From Tetradesmus obliquus (lineage: Eukaryota > Chlorophyta > Chlorophyceae > Sphaeropleales > Scenedesmaceae), in the NCBI GenBank assembly GCA_030272155.1, contig CP126195.1, positions 3,455,001 to 3,519,000 of the forward strand: 64,000 bases of DNA, read 5' to 3'. The position numbers and the translations under genes are program-made. Positions 45,701 through 58,047 of this stretch are shown here, one piece after another. Within the stretch, counting starts at the first letter, position 1. Every line of letters begins with the position of its first letter. Below the pieces are notes generated by a model. It was not told where the DNA came from and searched no databases. It saw only the letters and a list, made by a program, of their open reading frames with translations.

Positions 45701-48700
45701 CTGTTGCGTGACAGTAAACCCAGCCGCAGGTGCTGCCATCGGCACCGCACCCTGCCACTCACACGCTGATGGGCAGCCATGGCCAGCCAGCTTTCGTGTC
45801 ACCACTGTGTTTTCACCATTGTTCTGCAGGTATGAAGCCGGCGAGATGGAGCGCGCGCAGCTGCGTGAGGCGGTGCTGAAGCACAAGGCAGAGATGGAGG
45901 TGCTGGCAGAGGAGCACACGGCGGAGCTGACCGCAATGACAGCAGCACACGAGACAGAGCTGGCAGTGGCGGCAAAACACCGCGCGGCGCTGGAGAAGCA
46001 GCTGCAGGAGGCGAGCAGCCAGCTGGCGCAAGCGCAGGTGAGAATGTCGCGTACGGCAGGGAGAGCTACCCTGTAGCAGCAGCATTCGCAGCACCAACCG
46101 CATGCGCCTTCCTGTATCACGACAGTTACGACTGCGTCTGCTTGCACTGTGCAGCTGGTGAAACGGCTGCCAACTCGTGTCTGCTGCTGCCGCACGACAG
46201 GTTACCATCCAGGAGGGCCGCTTTGTCATCCTGTCGCACCAGCGTGCAGAGCAGGCCATTGCAGCGCACGCCATGCAGCTGACAAACGACCTGACAGACA
46301 CGGCCTCTGAGCTGGCAGACGTCTTTGGGCGGCTGCAGAGCTCGCTGCAGCTCACTGCGGGCGACAGGGCGGCGATGAAGGGCATCTGTGACCTGGCTGG
46401 CAGCAAGCTAGGCAAGCTGCAGGCATCCCTGGTGTCTGCTGCACAGGCGCAGGGCGGCATGCTGCAGGATATGCAGGCACAGGTGGGTGCAATGATTCAG
46501 CTGCTGCTGCTGGAGCCTTCCTACTCAAAATGCCTGCATGCATGCACACCAATGAACGATTCAAGCTACAAGTATAGCTACAAGCACAACATGTTGCAGC
46601 AGTAACACTCTGCATACAGGTGCTGCTGTACATGGACTGCAGAATGCTGGGATTGTGTTGTGTGCGTCATGGCTGACAGCTGCTGGGCACTGCTTATCTG
46701 TCCGCAGGTGGACCAGTTCCAGCAGCGCAAGCAGCAGGAGCTTGCTGCGCTGACTGGCCAGCTGGCGCAGCTGCAGCAGCGCATCAGCAGCACAGAAGCA
46801 CTGCTGGACCAGGCGCTGGGCCAGCAGGCAGACACAGCCGCAGCCGTGCTGGCTGCCGCGCAGAGCAGCGAGGCGGCAGCAATGCAGGAGGTGCGCAAGG
46901 CGATGCAGTCGGCTGGCGACAGCATGGCTGCTGCGCTGGCAGCGCTGACGAGCTCGCTGCAGGCACAGGGCAGCCAGCTGGCTGGCTTTGCCAAGGAGCA
47001 GCAGGCAGCTGCACAGGCGGCAGCGCAGGCTGCTGCGGTAGGCTTTGGCAGGGCCAAGGAGGCTGTCTCAGGCATTTGCAGCTCAGTGCGCAGCCTGGGC
47101 AGCCTGTCTGCTAACACAACTGCAGCTGCTGGCGACAGCCTGGCTGCATTTGCTGCACAGTTTGAGGAGTCGATGGCTGCTAAGCAGGAGCAGCTGCTGG
47201 AGCAGGTTGGCTCCCTGCTGGCAGGCTTTGTGCAGGACCGGCGCCAGGCGGTGGCTGGCATGGTGCAGGGTGTGCGGCAGCAGCTGGGCGAGGGCCAGCA
47301 GCAGCTGGTGGCAGCTGCTGCAGACGTGACAGCAGCTGCGGACGGCTGCGTCACCGCCTTGGAGGTGAGGGGGGGGGGGGTGCTGCATGGTGTAGGAAGC
47401 AGCAGGGGAGTGCCTGCAGTTGACCAAAATGCAGCTGTGACAGGACACGGGGATGCAGGCGAATCTCGCCTGATGCCTCCTTGGCTGTATGTTGCAGTTA
47501 TGCATCATGCTTACTCTCACGAGTTGGTGGTTTGGATGCCGCCTTGCTTTTGTGCAGGCTGACTCAGCTGCCTGCATGCAGCAGTCCCAGGCTCTGCAGG
47601 GCAGCTTGGAGGGCAGCTGCAAGCAGGCCACACAACAGCTGGCTAGCAGCTGCAGCAGTGTGCAGGTGGTCGCGCAGCAGCTGGACAAGCACACTCAAGA
47701 TGTTGGCGGCAGGCTGCAACAGCACGCCAAGGTGAGGAAGACAGAACAGGCACGGCATCATCTGTGTGTGCCATACACAGCTGCAAGTAACATTGTGTGT
47801 AGCTGCGCTTCATTGATGAGTGCACCTGAACAGCCCGTCTGCGTCACGCGACTGTCATCTGAGAGTTACCTGTGTGTGTTATCTGTGCGTGTGTGTGCAG
47901 GCGTTCAGCACGTTGGCGTCCGAAGGGGCTGCAAAGGTGGCTGCACAGGGCCAAAACAGCAGTCAGCAGCTGGCATCGGCTGTACAGGAGCTGCAGGGCA
48001 GCACGCAGGCACTGCAGGCTGCTGCTGCAGATAGCCACAAGGCAGACTCTGCTCTGGCCAGTAGCCTGGCAGGTGCAACCGCTTCAGTGAGCAAGGAGGC
48101 CTCAGGTGTGCACGCTTGCCTTAAACCAGCTGTTGCTGTGATGCTGCCCAAGGTGTATTGAGCGCATGATGACCCTTGCTTTTGCAAAGCATACAGGACA
48201 TGCCGCATGAATTGTGTCTGACAGCTGGCTGCTGTATGCATAGCACACGGAAAAAGCACTGTGCTGCAGGTCCTTTTGCTGCTTGGTGCGGGCCCTCTTA
48301 CAGCAAGCTGCATACGCATCATATATCCTGATCGCCAACACCTGTCCCGCCGCACGTCACATGTCTTCCTGCCTGCAGCTGTCGCCTCCCAGCACGCCAG
48401 CAAGCTGGGCGAGGTGGCGTCTGCCATAAGCAGCAGCGCGCAGGAGCGGCTGGCGCAGCAGGGCCCCGCGCTGCCGCCTGCCAAGCAGCTGGAGGTGCCT
48501 CAGCCTGAGCTGGTGGGCCAGCTGTGCTGCCCGCCTGAGCTGGTGCTGGTGGAGCACTTCAGGGTGCAGCGCAAGCAGATCCTGGAGGTGCGCGTTGTTG
48601 TGTGCGGCTCATGTGCGTGTTTCGTAACACAATGCTGCTACGTGATGGTGGCTGTGTGCGGCTTGCCCACAGTAGCTGGTGATGTTCACCGTGTGAATTG

Positions 48701-49120
48701 GAGCGACCCATATTGCGTACATGGCAGGCATGTCTGCAGCACCCAGCTGCAGGCTTACATGCATGTGGCGTGCTGGAGGTGTTCCTGCAGGGCATGCAAT
48801 GCGACCAGCTGCTGCTGTTGTTAACATTTATGTTGCTGTTGTCTCTGCTACTGCTGCTGCTGCTGCAGCGTGGCGGCGACCCAGTGGAGGTGTTTGGCCT
48901 GCTGGCACCTGCCGCTGCCGAAGAGGCTGCCAGCGAACACGGCAGCGCTGATGAGCAGCAGCAGCAGACAGAGAACGAGGCGCCCTCGCCGGCCAGCAGC
49001 GTGCGCAGCGCTGTGTCGCTTGCATCGTCGGTTGCTGACTCAGCAGCTGCGGGCGGCAAGCGCAGCAGGATCCCCACGCTGAGCCGTGCAGGGCTGGCTG
49101 ACAGGACGAATGTTGGCTAG
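42795..49120 (+). CDS. KIN5: kinesin-5 (BimC/Eg5-type) motor protein
   Basis: Tetrameric plus-end motor that slides spindle microtubules apart in mitosis (family knowledge). The motor starts [20 protein letters not shown], then joins in phase to [20 protein letters not shown] and [13 protein letters not shown]. Then come the P-loop [27 protein letters not shown], switch [13 protein letters not shown], switch [31 protein letters not shown] and [18 protein letters not shown]. The neck region is [22 protein letters not shown]. About ten further exons give a long coiled coil rich in Ala, Gln and Ser. The tail ends [18 protein letters not shown] and a stop at 49118-49120; this basic IPTLSR tail resembles plant kinesin-5 C-termini. 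Estimated length about 1050 residues, normal for the family. The exact BimC box is not clear. All nucleotide-binding motifs are intact. An acceptor near 48866 follows a CTG run. Confidence 0.93.
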
Positions 49121-49266
49121 GCGTGACGTTTGTGTTTTGTACCACACGCAAATGTAGGCTTACGCTTGATGAAAGGTATGTTGCCCATCTGGAGCTCAGA
49201 TGGTCAGGCAGGTGGTTGCCAGAGCCGTATCTAGCTCTAGACGATGGATGATGCCACCGCTGCAAC

Positions 49267-49271
49267 TGTAA
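49267..49271 (+). terminator. TGTAA polyadenylation motif for kinesin-5
   Basis: TGTAA about 147 bases after the kinesin stop codon, a normal 3' UTR distance for a green alga. It is the first such motif downstream that I noticed. Confidence 0.5.
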
Positions 49272-52200
49272 CTATATCAAAACTGTTGTCGCAATTGCAA
49301 TTGGTACTTGACATGTATTGTTGGCTCAATAGTCCCAGCTGGGTCTGTAGACCGGTCCCATGCAAGCAGCCAGTGGCATGTGTCACTGTCGGAGGTGCAG
49401 CCTGCAGCCAGTGGCACTGTCAGTTTCTGTGGTTGCCACTGCCACTGGGTGTCAGGCATTTGAGACGGTTGATGGATAAGCCACGGCCAGTGGCTTCCGC
49501 ACTCAGCTGTTACCAACAGTCGTTGGTTACAAAAGCAAGCAAGAGCAGAGGCGCAACGCCTACCAACTAGTAGCTGCTGTTGGGCGCCAACCACCCAGTG
49601 AGCCCCTGTCATCATGACATGATGTCCATGGGCTGCCAGCACCTAGTGGGTTCCACCTCAGCCGGGCTGAGGTTTTAGGGTTCTGTTGCACAGTGATGGC
49701 ACTGTACAGCACACTGTGCCAGTGATTGCCGCTCAAGTCTTCTACCCTTCACGCCACCAGTGTAGCTACACTGTGACACCTGAGAGCAGCAGAGACGACA
49801 CATCCTCAACAGAACACGCGTAGACACGTCATTTGTTACAAGTTCAGAACATCGTCCATCACCGAGCCAATACGCGGCTCATTGTTGTGCGCCACCACCT
49901 AATACATGGATCAGCATTACATAATGTTCAAGGTCAACCGCCAGCAATCACTGGACAGCCCCGTGCAACAGCATGCTCTGGTATGCAATCCCATGTGCCT
50001 GTTCTCAACAGTAGCAGTCCACAAAATGCACAGCCACAACACTCGTACGCAGAAGCATGCACGAGCCTTTGATCCAGCCGCAATGCATGCATTGGCACTG
50101 TACTTCTCCATTCATTGTTTCATTGAGAGCTGCAGGTGCACAGCCATGGGTGTGCAGCAACAACCGACAGCAAGTGACGACGCACGGGGCGTCCCAGCCC
50201 ATTATGGGCTGCACACTCTGCGTGAAGGACTAAGCATTGCATAACAGAAACGAGGTGGTCCAGCAGTGTCTACCCTCCCACTCACTCGCGCGCAAGCTTT
50301 GTCACTATCCTGCCAACTGGGCTTTGAAAGCTTTGCCAACTTGGCGTTGAAAGCCGTCAAGGCAGCAGAGATTGGGTTGGCCCTCCTAAAAATATGGCTG
50401 TAGCATGCAGGCTAGCCCTACCAGCAGGAAGAGTGTGCAGAAAAGAACAACCCCGAACGCACAGGAGCTGACGTCAATAGCAAAACAAAAGGGGTCCTTG
50501 TACATCCTGCCATTCAGCAGAGCTTCGCTGCCTAGCTTCCAGTAACCGGCTAGTATTTAATAAAAGACACAACTTCACAACGTCACAATGCTCCACGGAT
50601 AGGTCTACTGCCAGAGCAAGCACTAGCCCTGGCAGCCCAGCCAGGCTTGGGACAGTGGTGCTGCCAGCAGGGCCGCAGCAAGCACCTGCTGGCCTCAATA
50701 AACCACCACCAGGCCGCCTGGCAGTGCAGCCTGAGGCTGCACCGCTGCTGTGCGCAGTCGCACATGCACGCCCAAATGCGCGGACGCTAAGTGCAGCACA
50801 CTTTGGTAATAAATAGGGCCTCTTATCAGGGGCGCGCAGGGGACCGAGCGGTTCTTGGCACAGCAAACAAGACAGTCAGTTGCAGCACCGACATCATGAC
50901 GCGCTGCCTTACTTGAGCCACTGACGACAGAGCCATTGACAGCAGATAGCCACAAACCGTGCATGTGATAAACAGCAGCCAGTGCATAACCAGCGGTGAT
51001 GCATCAACCCCACAACAAACCACAATCGTTGGCTGTCATCGGTTCTTGGACATCTGCAAGACACCACATGACCGCAGCCATGGCTGCACACACAGCCAGC
51101 CAGCACCTGAGCTGTTCTGCTGACCTCATAGCCGCCAAAAAACAGAGCTGCGACTGGCGCGGCACAACTCTGCGAGCCATCACACAAGAATCGCGCACCA
51201 GACGATGCTGGTTGCTGATTGGTCAACAAACAATGGCAGAGTACTGGCAAGACAACTGCTACAGCGTCAGTCACTTCACGCTCCAGTATGACGTGCACGT
51301 TGCTGCCTCTGCTGACGGCATAACAACCTACTCTCTTTGTCAAGTTCTAGCACATCAGTACTAGCTGGCTCCAGCGGACAGTTGTCCACACGGAACAGAC
51401 GCCTGTGTGCAATGGGCAACAAGCAAGTCAGCCAGCATAACCACAACCTGCCAATGCCGACTCACGCAACACACAGCAACAGGCAACCATCACACGCACC
51501 GCCGATTCAATCGCAGAGCGCTGCCGCTCTCTCTCACTCACTTCCCTCCAACTCCCCTCAAGTTCTGACAACGATGCATTTGAAGTACACACACAGGTGC
51601 ATCAGCAGTTCTGCATGTTGCCAGCAGACCAGCAGCCTCTGCACCAAACAGCTGCTGCAACTGCATAAAACCGCCCCCAGCCCTTCCCCAAGCGTTTTTG
51701 GTGCCCTGCTGAAGCAAAAAACTCTGCCATGGTACCCTGCTGCAAAGGCATTGGATACCATGCGAAAGGTCAGCAAGATTGCCGAGCCAATCATGCACTC
51801 ATTGACAATGCTTCCATTCAACAGCCGCAGCTGGCTCCTCATGCCATGAGCAGGTTAGGCAAGCTGCTGCCACAGGGTCACGGGCTTTGACAGGCAGCAT
51901 GGAGATGTGATGCATAGCAACAGTAAACAAGGAGAAGTGGCTCAGATACATCACCAAACACAGACACAAAAGCAGCCGCTGCACGCCCAAAGAAAGTGTC
52001 AGTTGTGCTTGAATGAGACTATGCGCGCCCCAAACCGGCTGCTTGCACAGCGCAGCAGCAGCAGCAACAGCCTACAGGTGCTGTATAGCACCTGCGCACA
52101 CAGCTGCTGCAGTTGCAAGGCAGCTGGCAGCAACAGTCAACAGGCGTACTGCAGCCTGCACCCTGCAGGAACCTGGCACTACAACTGCTGTCCGTCGACA

Positions 52201-53030
52201 CTGCACGCCCGCAGCCTTGACTGCTGACACAATGAGGCATACATGCAAGGCATACCACTCTCACCTACACCACAACACCTTTGTATGCTGCTTCGCAGAA
52301 GAAACATACCCCTCTGCGGCCACTCATACTTGGGAACGCAGCTGTCATACCATACAATGCGTCATCACACACAAGCTGGCCATCTACCACCCGCACAGGT
52401 GCACGACTGGCTGCCTCGGGTGTGCCACAGGTGGTCAATGGAGCAGCAAACATAGCAGCACACGCAGCAACACCTCCCCGCAACAATGGCAACGGAAACT
52501 ATGCTCTAGGCCATGTCTGATACATCTGCCGACACACTGCTGCCACTAATGACAAATGGTCATACGCCTGCCAGCGGCCCTCATGCCACACAGCAAGTCA
52601 GCCATGTAGCGGGGTGACTTAGTGCTAAGCAGGCGCGGTGCTATAGCATGCAACGTGTGTTATGCAAAACAACCGAACTGGTGCAGCCAGTGAAGTTGAG
52701 TTTTGCAGCTGCCACCCCTGATTGCCGACGCTGCACGCCGCGCGTCACATGCAACATAGCCTCACTTGCAACCCCACCACAAACAAATACAAGAATCGTC
52801 AAGCACCCGACAGCGTGCAAATCCGCGGTAGTAACAGCCAGCGCACTGCTTGGCAACCTTCCAAGATATGCCCATGCCTGCTCACACACATTAGTTCCAA
52901 CGCCCGCTGCAACACCCAATAACAGCATGCAACACAGCCCCGCCACTGGCACCACCAGCAATGTCACACCCACTCAATCGTCGCCGTGCAATGCTAGCTG
53001 CCCCTCAGCAGCAGCAGCCGCGCACAACCA
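49272..53030 (-). other. mostly the probable 3' UTR of the methyltransferase-fusion gene
   Basis: From about 49.8 kb to 53.0 kb the plus strand is A/C-rich, so the sense strand of the minus gene is G/T-rich. A TTACA (minus-strand TGTAA) sits at 49836-49840 near the left edge of the skew. Small palindromes lie at 49611-49625 (CATCATGACATGATG) and 49657-49673 (CCTCAGCC/GGCTGAGG). No gene was recognised. Confidence 0.35.
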
Positions 53031-55695
53031 TCACTGCTTTGCGCAGCCGCCGCGTACGCTGCCGCCGCCGCCGCCGCTGCTGCGGCTGCTGCTGCCGTCA
53101 CCGGCACCCACAGCCTTCGGCCCCACAGCCAGCCTGCTGACAGCAGCAGCCAGATCTGCACTGCTGCTGCTGTCGCCAGCTGCGCTGCACTCAAGCTGCT
53201 GCCCCTCCTCCCCCTCCTCCTCAGCCCTGCCTTCCCCAGCTCCCTCAGCAATGAGGCTGTCGCCAGTCGTGCACAGCGAGGATCCAAACTCCTCCGCAGT
53301 TTCGCTGTCCTCCTCACCATTCACACTCATGCTGGCGCTGCTGAAGGTGCTCAGGTTGCTGATCATGCTCACACCGCTCAGCCGCCGGCCGCGCGGCGGC
53401 CGCGTGCGGCCCCACGATGCAGCGGCTGCCAATGCAGCAGCTGCTGAGCCGCCCCAGGCCTCGGCCGCCGCCACATCGTGCATGATGAGGCCGTCCGCCG
53501 CGCGCTCGCTGTGCTGCGACTGCGCCTGCCGCAGCAGCGCGAGCTGCGGCGAGAGCGCAGCGGCCATCGCAAGGGCTGTGGGGTCTGTGCTGAAGCGGCG
53601 CAGGCGCGGGGTGCGGCCGCTGGAGGCGGCAGCACGCGGCAGCAGCGTCAAGCCGCTCGGAGGCGACATGGGGCCGGGTGTTGCGGCGGCGGCCGCCGCC
53701 GCCGCAGCTGCTGCGAGCGCTGCTGCTTCCGCACGGCTGGGCCTGCCTAGAACATGCCACCCAGGGGCAGCAGGCGCCTCTGCAGCTGCTGCTGCAGCCG
53801 GCGCTGCTGCTGCGAGCGCTGCTGCTTCCGCAGGGCTGGGCCTGCCTAGAACATGCCACCCAGGGCCAGCAGGCGCCTCTGCAGCTGCTGCTGCAGCCGG
53901 CGCTGCTGCTGCGAGCGCTGCTGCTTCCGCAGGGCTGGGCCTGCCTAGAACATGCCACCCAGGGCCAGCAGGCGCCTCTGCAGCTGCTGCTGCAGCCGGC
54001 GCTGCTGCTGCGAGCGCTGCTGCTTCCGCAGGGCTGGGCCTGCCTAGCACATGCCACCCAGGGGCAGCAGGCGCCTCTGCAGCTGCTGCTGCAGCCGGCG
54101 CTGCCGCCTGGTGCTCTGTCTGCTGCAGAATTGCCGCGGGCACAGCAGCAGCCTGCTGCTGCGCCTGCTCCTGCACCTGCACCGGTCCCAACGCCAACTC
54201 GCACCCAGCTGGTGCTGCTGCTGGCGACGGATGCACGGGGCTGACAACGCCAGGTGCCTCAGCTGCCATGGCAATGCTCTGCATAGCGCTGCCAGCAGAC
54301 ACCGATGACTCGGTGGCAACAGGCTCTGGAAGCTGCAGCACACACGTCACACTAAGCTCGCCAGAAGCCTGTCGGCCTGCAGCAGCAGACGCTGCAAACT
54401 CTTCCGCTGCTGCTGCTGCATTTGCTAGCTGCGATAGGTTCGGTGCGCTTGCAGGCCGCGCAGGCACATCTTGCAGGTCCACGCCGCATGCAGCAGGTAT
54501 CTGCTGCGGGTGCGGCTCTGCTGGGGATGCCGCTTGCTGCTGCGGCTGCACCTGCACCTGCCCTTGCGTTCTTTGCTGCTGCTGTTGCTGAAGCTGCATC
54601 TGCGCTGCCACATTGCTTGCCAAGATGGCCTCCAACTTGGCCACCGCCGCCTGCTGCTGCTGCCGCTGCAGGTGCAGCTGCGTCAGTGGGCTGCCTGGCA
54701 TACTTGAAGTAGCGGTGCCTGACCCACGCGCCAGCCCAGGCTGCTGCGCTGCATGCTGCTGCTGCTGCTGCTGTTGCTCCTGCAGCTGGTAGCGCGGCGA
54801 CAGCGCCTCGTGCTCCTGCTCATGGTCTGGCGTGTCTGGGTGCGGCGGCAGCTCCTGCTGCTGCTGCTGCTGCTGCTGTAGGGCGTCACTATCCTGCACA
54901 CCGTGGCGGCCCACAGGCACGTCCAGCAGCTGATGCGCCTCCGCCCCTGCAGCCGGCTGCTGCTTTGGCGCCCCGGCTGCTGCGCCGCTGCCGCCGCCGC
55001 CTGTGGCGCTGCTGCTGCTGCCGCCGGCGCTGCCTTGCAGCTGCATGCCGTGCATGCCTGATGCTGCTGCCGAGCCTGCTGGCACCACCATCACGCGCTT
55101 GCGGCGGCCCTTGGCCAGCAAGTCCTCCGGCAGGCCCAGCTCCTTCTGCAGCCTGCAGCAGCAGGGCGGCCAAGCACATTGGTCAGCAACAGCTCTCCAT
55201 AACTAGTGCTGTGTGACTAGTACTTCGTGATGTGCAGGCCCAGCTCCTTCTACAGCCTCTGATACCATGTCAATCCAGTGTTGTCACACACATCTGTATT
55301 ATGCGTTTGTCAGTCAGCTGAAACACACGTTGGCGAGGATGCGCGTTGCATATATACACAAGGAGACTCCTCACACCCAAATGTGCGGATGCTGGCAAGC
55401 ATCACACCACAGACTTCGAATGAGCAGCGCCCTGACGAGTCTCAGCACAAGACCAGCATCAACGTATGATGCTGACTTGCATGCCAGCTGTGCATACATA
55501 TACCCATCTACAGCCAACACCAAGCCCAGCTCACTTCTGGAACAGCTCCTTGGAGCCGGCCACCCAGCCGTTGGGCACCTGCGCCTTCTGGCCCTGCGCC
55601 TGCGGCAGCTGCAGCGGCTGCTTCTTGCACACGTACGCGAAGAAGAAGTTGGAGTACTGCACGCCGGCAGGCAGGCCCACTGCAGCAGTGGGAGG

Positions 55696-55733
<38 letters not shown>

Positions 55734-58047
55734 GCAGCAGCAGCGGCAGCAGCAGCGGCAGCTGAGAAAGCGGAAGCAACCAATTTACAACGGCTGTCCA
55801 AGGTAGGAGGAGGGTGGTACAGTGCACAGCGTAACGATCATGGCCCTGCTGGCCGCTCAATGCAAAGATGCTCTACAGCGCACGCATGTGTGCTTCAGCT
55901 TGAAAGACAAAACCTGCTCCTGCCCTGGCAGTACACGGCCATATTCTCCAACAACCCCTGACAAACAAGCTGTGACCCGCAGTGCAGAAGCAGCAGCAGC
56001 ACTTGCATGCTGCTCAGCAGTGTGCACTCACCGATGGTCTCTACGTCAAGCACTTCATACGGGCCATCCGCATCAATGGGCTTCACAGTGTCATTGATAG
56101 GCCTGCAGGAAGGCACATGTGGCAGATGACACAGCATGAACACATGACTGCGTGTGTTGTACTCCTGCGATAACGACAGCGTTTCCCCGTATACAGCACC
56201 TGGCATCAACATACTCCACCACCACCTTGAAATGCTGCACTGCAAGCACGTGCAGCGCTTGCCATACTTCACGCTAAATATACCGCTGCTGTGTGTGCAG
56301 GGCTTGCCATACTTCACGCTAAATATGCCGCTGCTGTGTGTGCATACTTCTGCTCAGCGTCAGATGCGCGGGCCCACTCACTTGCCGTCCACGTATGCCT
56401 GGCACGCTGCAGAGATCTTGGGCAGCAGCAGCAGCGACACCTTCCACTGCAGCCGCGGGTCCAGCAGCAGCGGCAGCCGCCGCGTGGGGTCACCCAGCGT
56501 TACCAGCAGGAAGCTGCCGCCCGGCTGCAGCACCCTGCAGGAAAACAGAACGGCACGAGGCGGCGCAATATTGATGGACGGGTGGAGCCTTGTGGAGTTA
56601 TCGGACTGGCCATGTCCTGAACGAAGCTGCATATGCTCAAGTGCTTGCAATGCACATCTAGTGGGGTTCGTCAGCATTGCAGCCAGTAAGTTAAAACACC
56701 CACACAATCGCAGCTGCTAATGCATATCAAACGCCCGCGGCTGCCTTGCAGAGTTGAGCCATGTGTTGCTAAGACGCAATTCATCTCAAAGCAGTGCAAA
56801 AATAGCACAGTCAAACACTGCTGGTGTGAGCTGCAATCAGCTGCTGCTTGAACATTCTGCTGACAGCGGCACTATATGCTCATATCCAGTGCTGCTGGTG
56901 CTACTGCTGCCTGCTGATCTCACCTGTACGCTTCCAGCAGCATGCGCATGACATTTTCAGTGCCCTGCTTGCAGCACAGAAGAGCATCAATGGTGCCTGC
57001 AAACAGCAACAATGACATGTAAGGTCAGAGAAACGTGCTGCTGCATGTAAGTGACGGCCATCTACAATACAGCGTTTCACAGCAAACCGGGGACACTTTG
57101 CTGCTGCTCGTCACCTATGCTGCCTGCGCCTTCCGCCATTCTCGCTATGTTGCCAGAAAGGTTGAGGTGGAAGTTCTTGTTGCACAGGCTGCCACAGCTG
57201 CTGTTGTGCATGATGCAATTGCTGGTTGCTGTCGTGCACACTGCAAATGCTGAGTAGTGTTGCACGTACCACACATGTTGGTCGTTGTATAACTGCTACT
57301 GATTCCAGCACAACTAGTAGGCTATGACTGGACAATCATCCAAAAGAAAAGCACCACTGCTTGCTGCCACGGCTGCTGCTGCTCACCCTTGTCCACCACA
57401 TGCCCAAACTGGCAGTCCAAGAACTCCGGCATGTCACGGCAGTCAGACACAACATAGCTGAGGTTGCTGTAGTTTGCGTGCCTCTCCTTCATCTTTGTGA
57501 TGACCACTGTTGATATATCAGTCTGCAGCATGTCAGCAGCATTGCAGGTTCAGACAGTGAGTGCATGCTGAAAAAAGCATGCATGCTGACGATGTTCTGC
57601 GCGCATGGGCCATGTAGCTTACGAAGAGTGCAGAGAAGCCCACGAGACAGGCACCCCTTGCATCTTTGACGCCGGTGGCAGCAGGCTATTCACTTGCGTC
57701 TGCAACTGCTGTGTGCAGGTTGCTGGGTTGCTGCAGAGCAATGTTCAGGCCTGCACGCTGATGCACAAGGCAAGCATGAGTAGCACGCTGGTTCGGCTAC
57801 AAGCACGATCAGGGCTCACGTTGACAACTGTGTAGCCAGACTTGGCCATGCCCTCCTGCAGGTTTGAGGTGCCGCATCCGAGATGCAGCACCGGCTTCTT
57901 TTTCGTCACATATGCTCTTATTATCCTCCGTAGCGCTGTGTGCCCAAAAAACCACTCAAACACAGCAGGCTCGCGCTGGTAGCGGCTCTCCCAGTACTCA
58001 GCCTCGGCATATCTGACCGTCGGTGGCAGCTTGGGTGGTGCAGCCAT
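53031..58047 (-). CDS. class I SAM methyltransferase (EEF1AKMT4/METTL13-like) fused to long low-complexity tail
   Basis: Exons join in phase from ATG at 58047: YWESRYQREPAVFEWFFGH, VLHLGCGTSNLQEGMAKSGY (SAM-binding motif I), TDISTVVITKMKERH, MPEFLDCQFGHVVDKG/TIDALLC (motif II), NVMRMLLEAYR/VLQPGG (motif III), then VGLPAGVQYSNFFFAYVCKK to SKELFQ. These blocks match the EEF1A-lysine methyltransferase group, normally about 240-290 residues. The frame then meets AAG TGA, but the same bases form a GTGAGC donor. The acceptor CTGCTGCAG near 55153 restores the frame as KLQKELGLPEDLLAKGRRK and opens a 700-residue exon rich in Gln, Ala, Pro and Ser. That exon includes four 33-residue repeats and ends at 53031. 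Ending at 55531 (two separate genes) is the alternative reading. Substrate is inferred from family only. Confidence 0.72.
53700..54110 (-). repeat. four 99-bp tandem repeats (33 residues each)
   Basis: The marker GCCTGCCTAGAACATGCCAC starts at 53741, 53840, 53939 and, with one change, 54038: exact 99-bp spacing. Each unit encodes a block with GWHVLGRPSPAEAAALAAAA. Units differ at only a few positions (AAP/AGP, RPSP/RPSR), so the array is young or being homogenised. Confidence 0.97.
55129..55262 (-). repeat. exon-edge duplication upstream of the LQKELGLP exon
   Basis: GCAGGCCCAGCTCCTTCTGC with the acceptor at 55129-55158 recurs at 55236-55262 with one change inside (CTACAGCC for CTGCAGCC). 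The copy lies in the preceding intron. Confidence 0.8.
55702..55732 (-). repeat. CTG array upstream of a 3' splice site
   Basis: On the minus strand about ten CTG units are followed by GTGCTGCCTCCCACTGCTGCAG, the acceptor of the exon reading VGLPAGVQYSN. Phase with the previous exon (DVETI) is correct. Confidence 0.8.
56252..56345. repeat. 45-bp tandem duplication in a methyltransferase intron
   Basis: Two copies of a unit containing CTTGCCATACTTCACGCTAA and CCGCTGCTGTGTGTGCA lie side by side in the intron between the exons ending AYVDGK and starting PINDTV. Confidence 0.9.

Noticed and set aside
49609-49740. Small palindromes as a tRNA or structured RNA
   Set aside because: Arms are short (7-8 bp), with no cloverleaf and no A/B-box promoter elements. 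Too little to call.
52648-54591. 647-codon plus-strand open frame
   Set aside because: It is the antisense of the low-complexity methyltransferase-fusion exon. GC-rich 99-bp repeats keep both strands open, and the product is an Ala/Ser/Cys-rich string without a domain.
55531-55533. Stop codon as the end of the methyltransferase gene
   Set aside because: AAG TGA here is also AA/GTGAGC, a phase-2 donor whose next acceptor restores the frame. An identical situation occurs at the AYVDGK exon, where the protein clearly continues. Kept open as an alternative.
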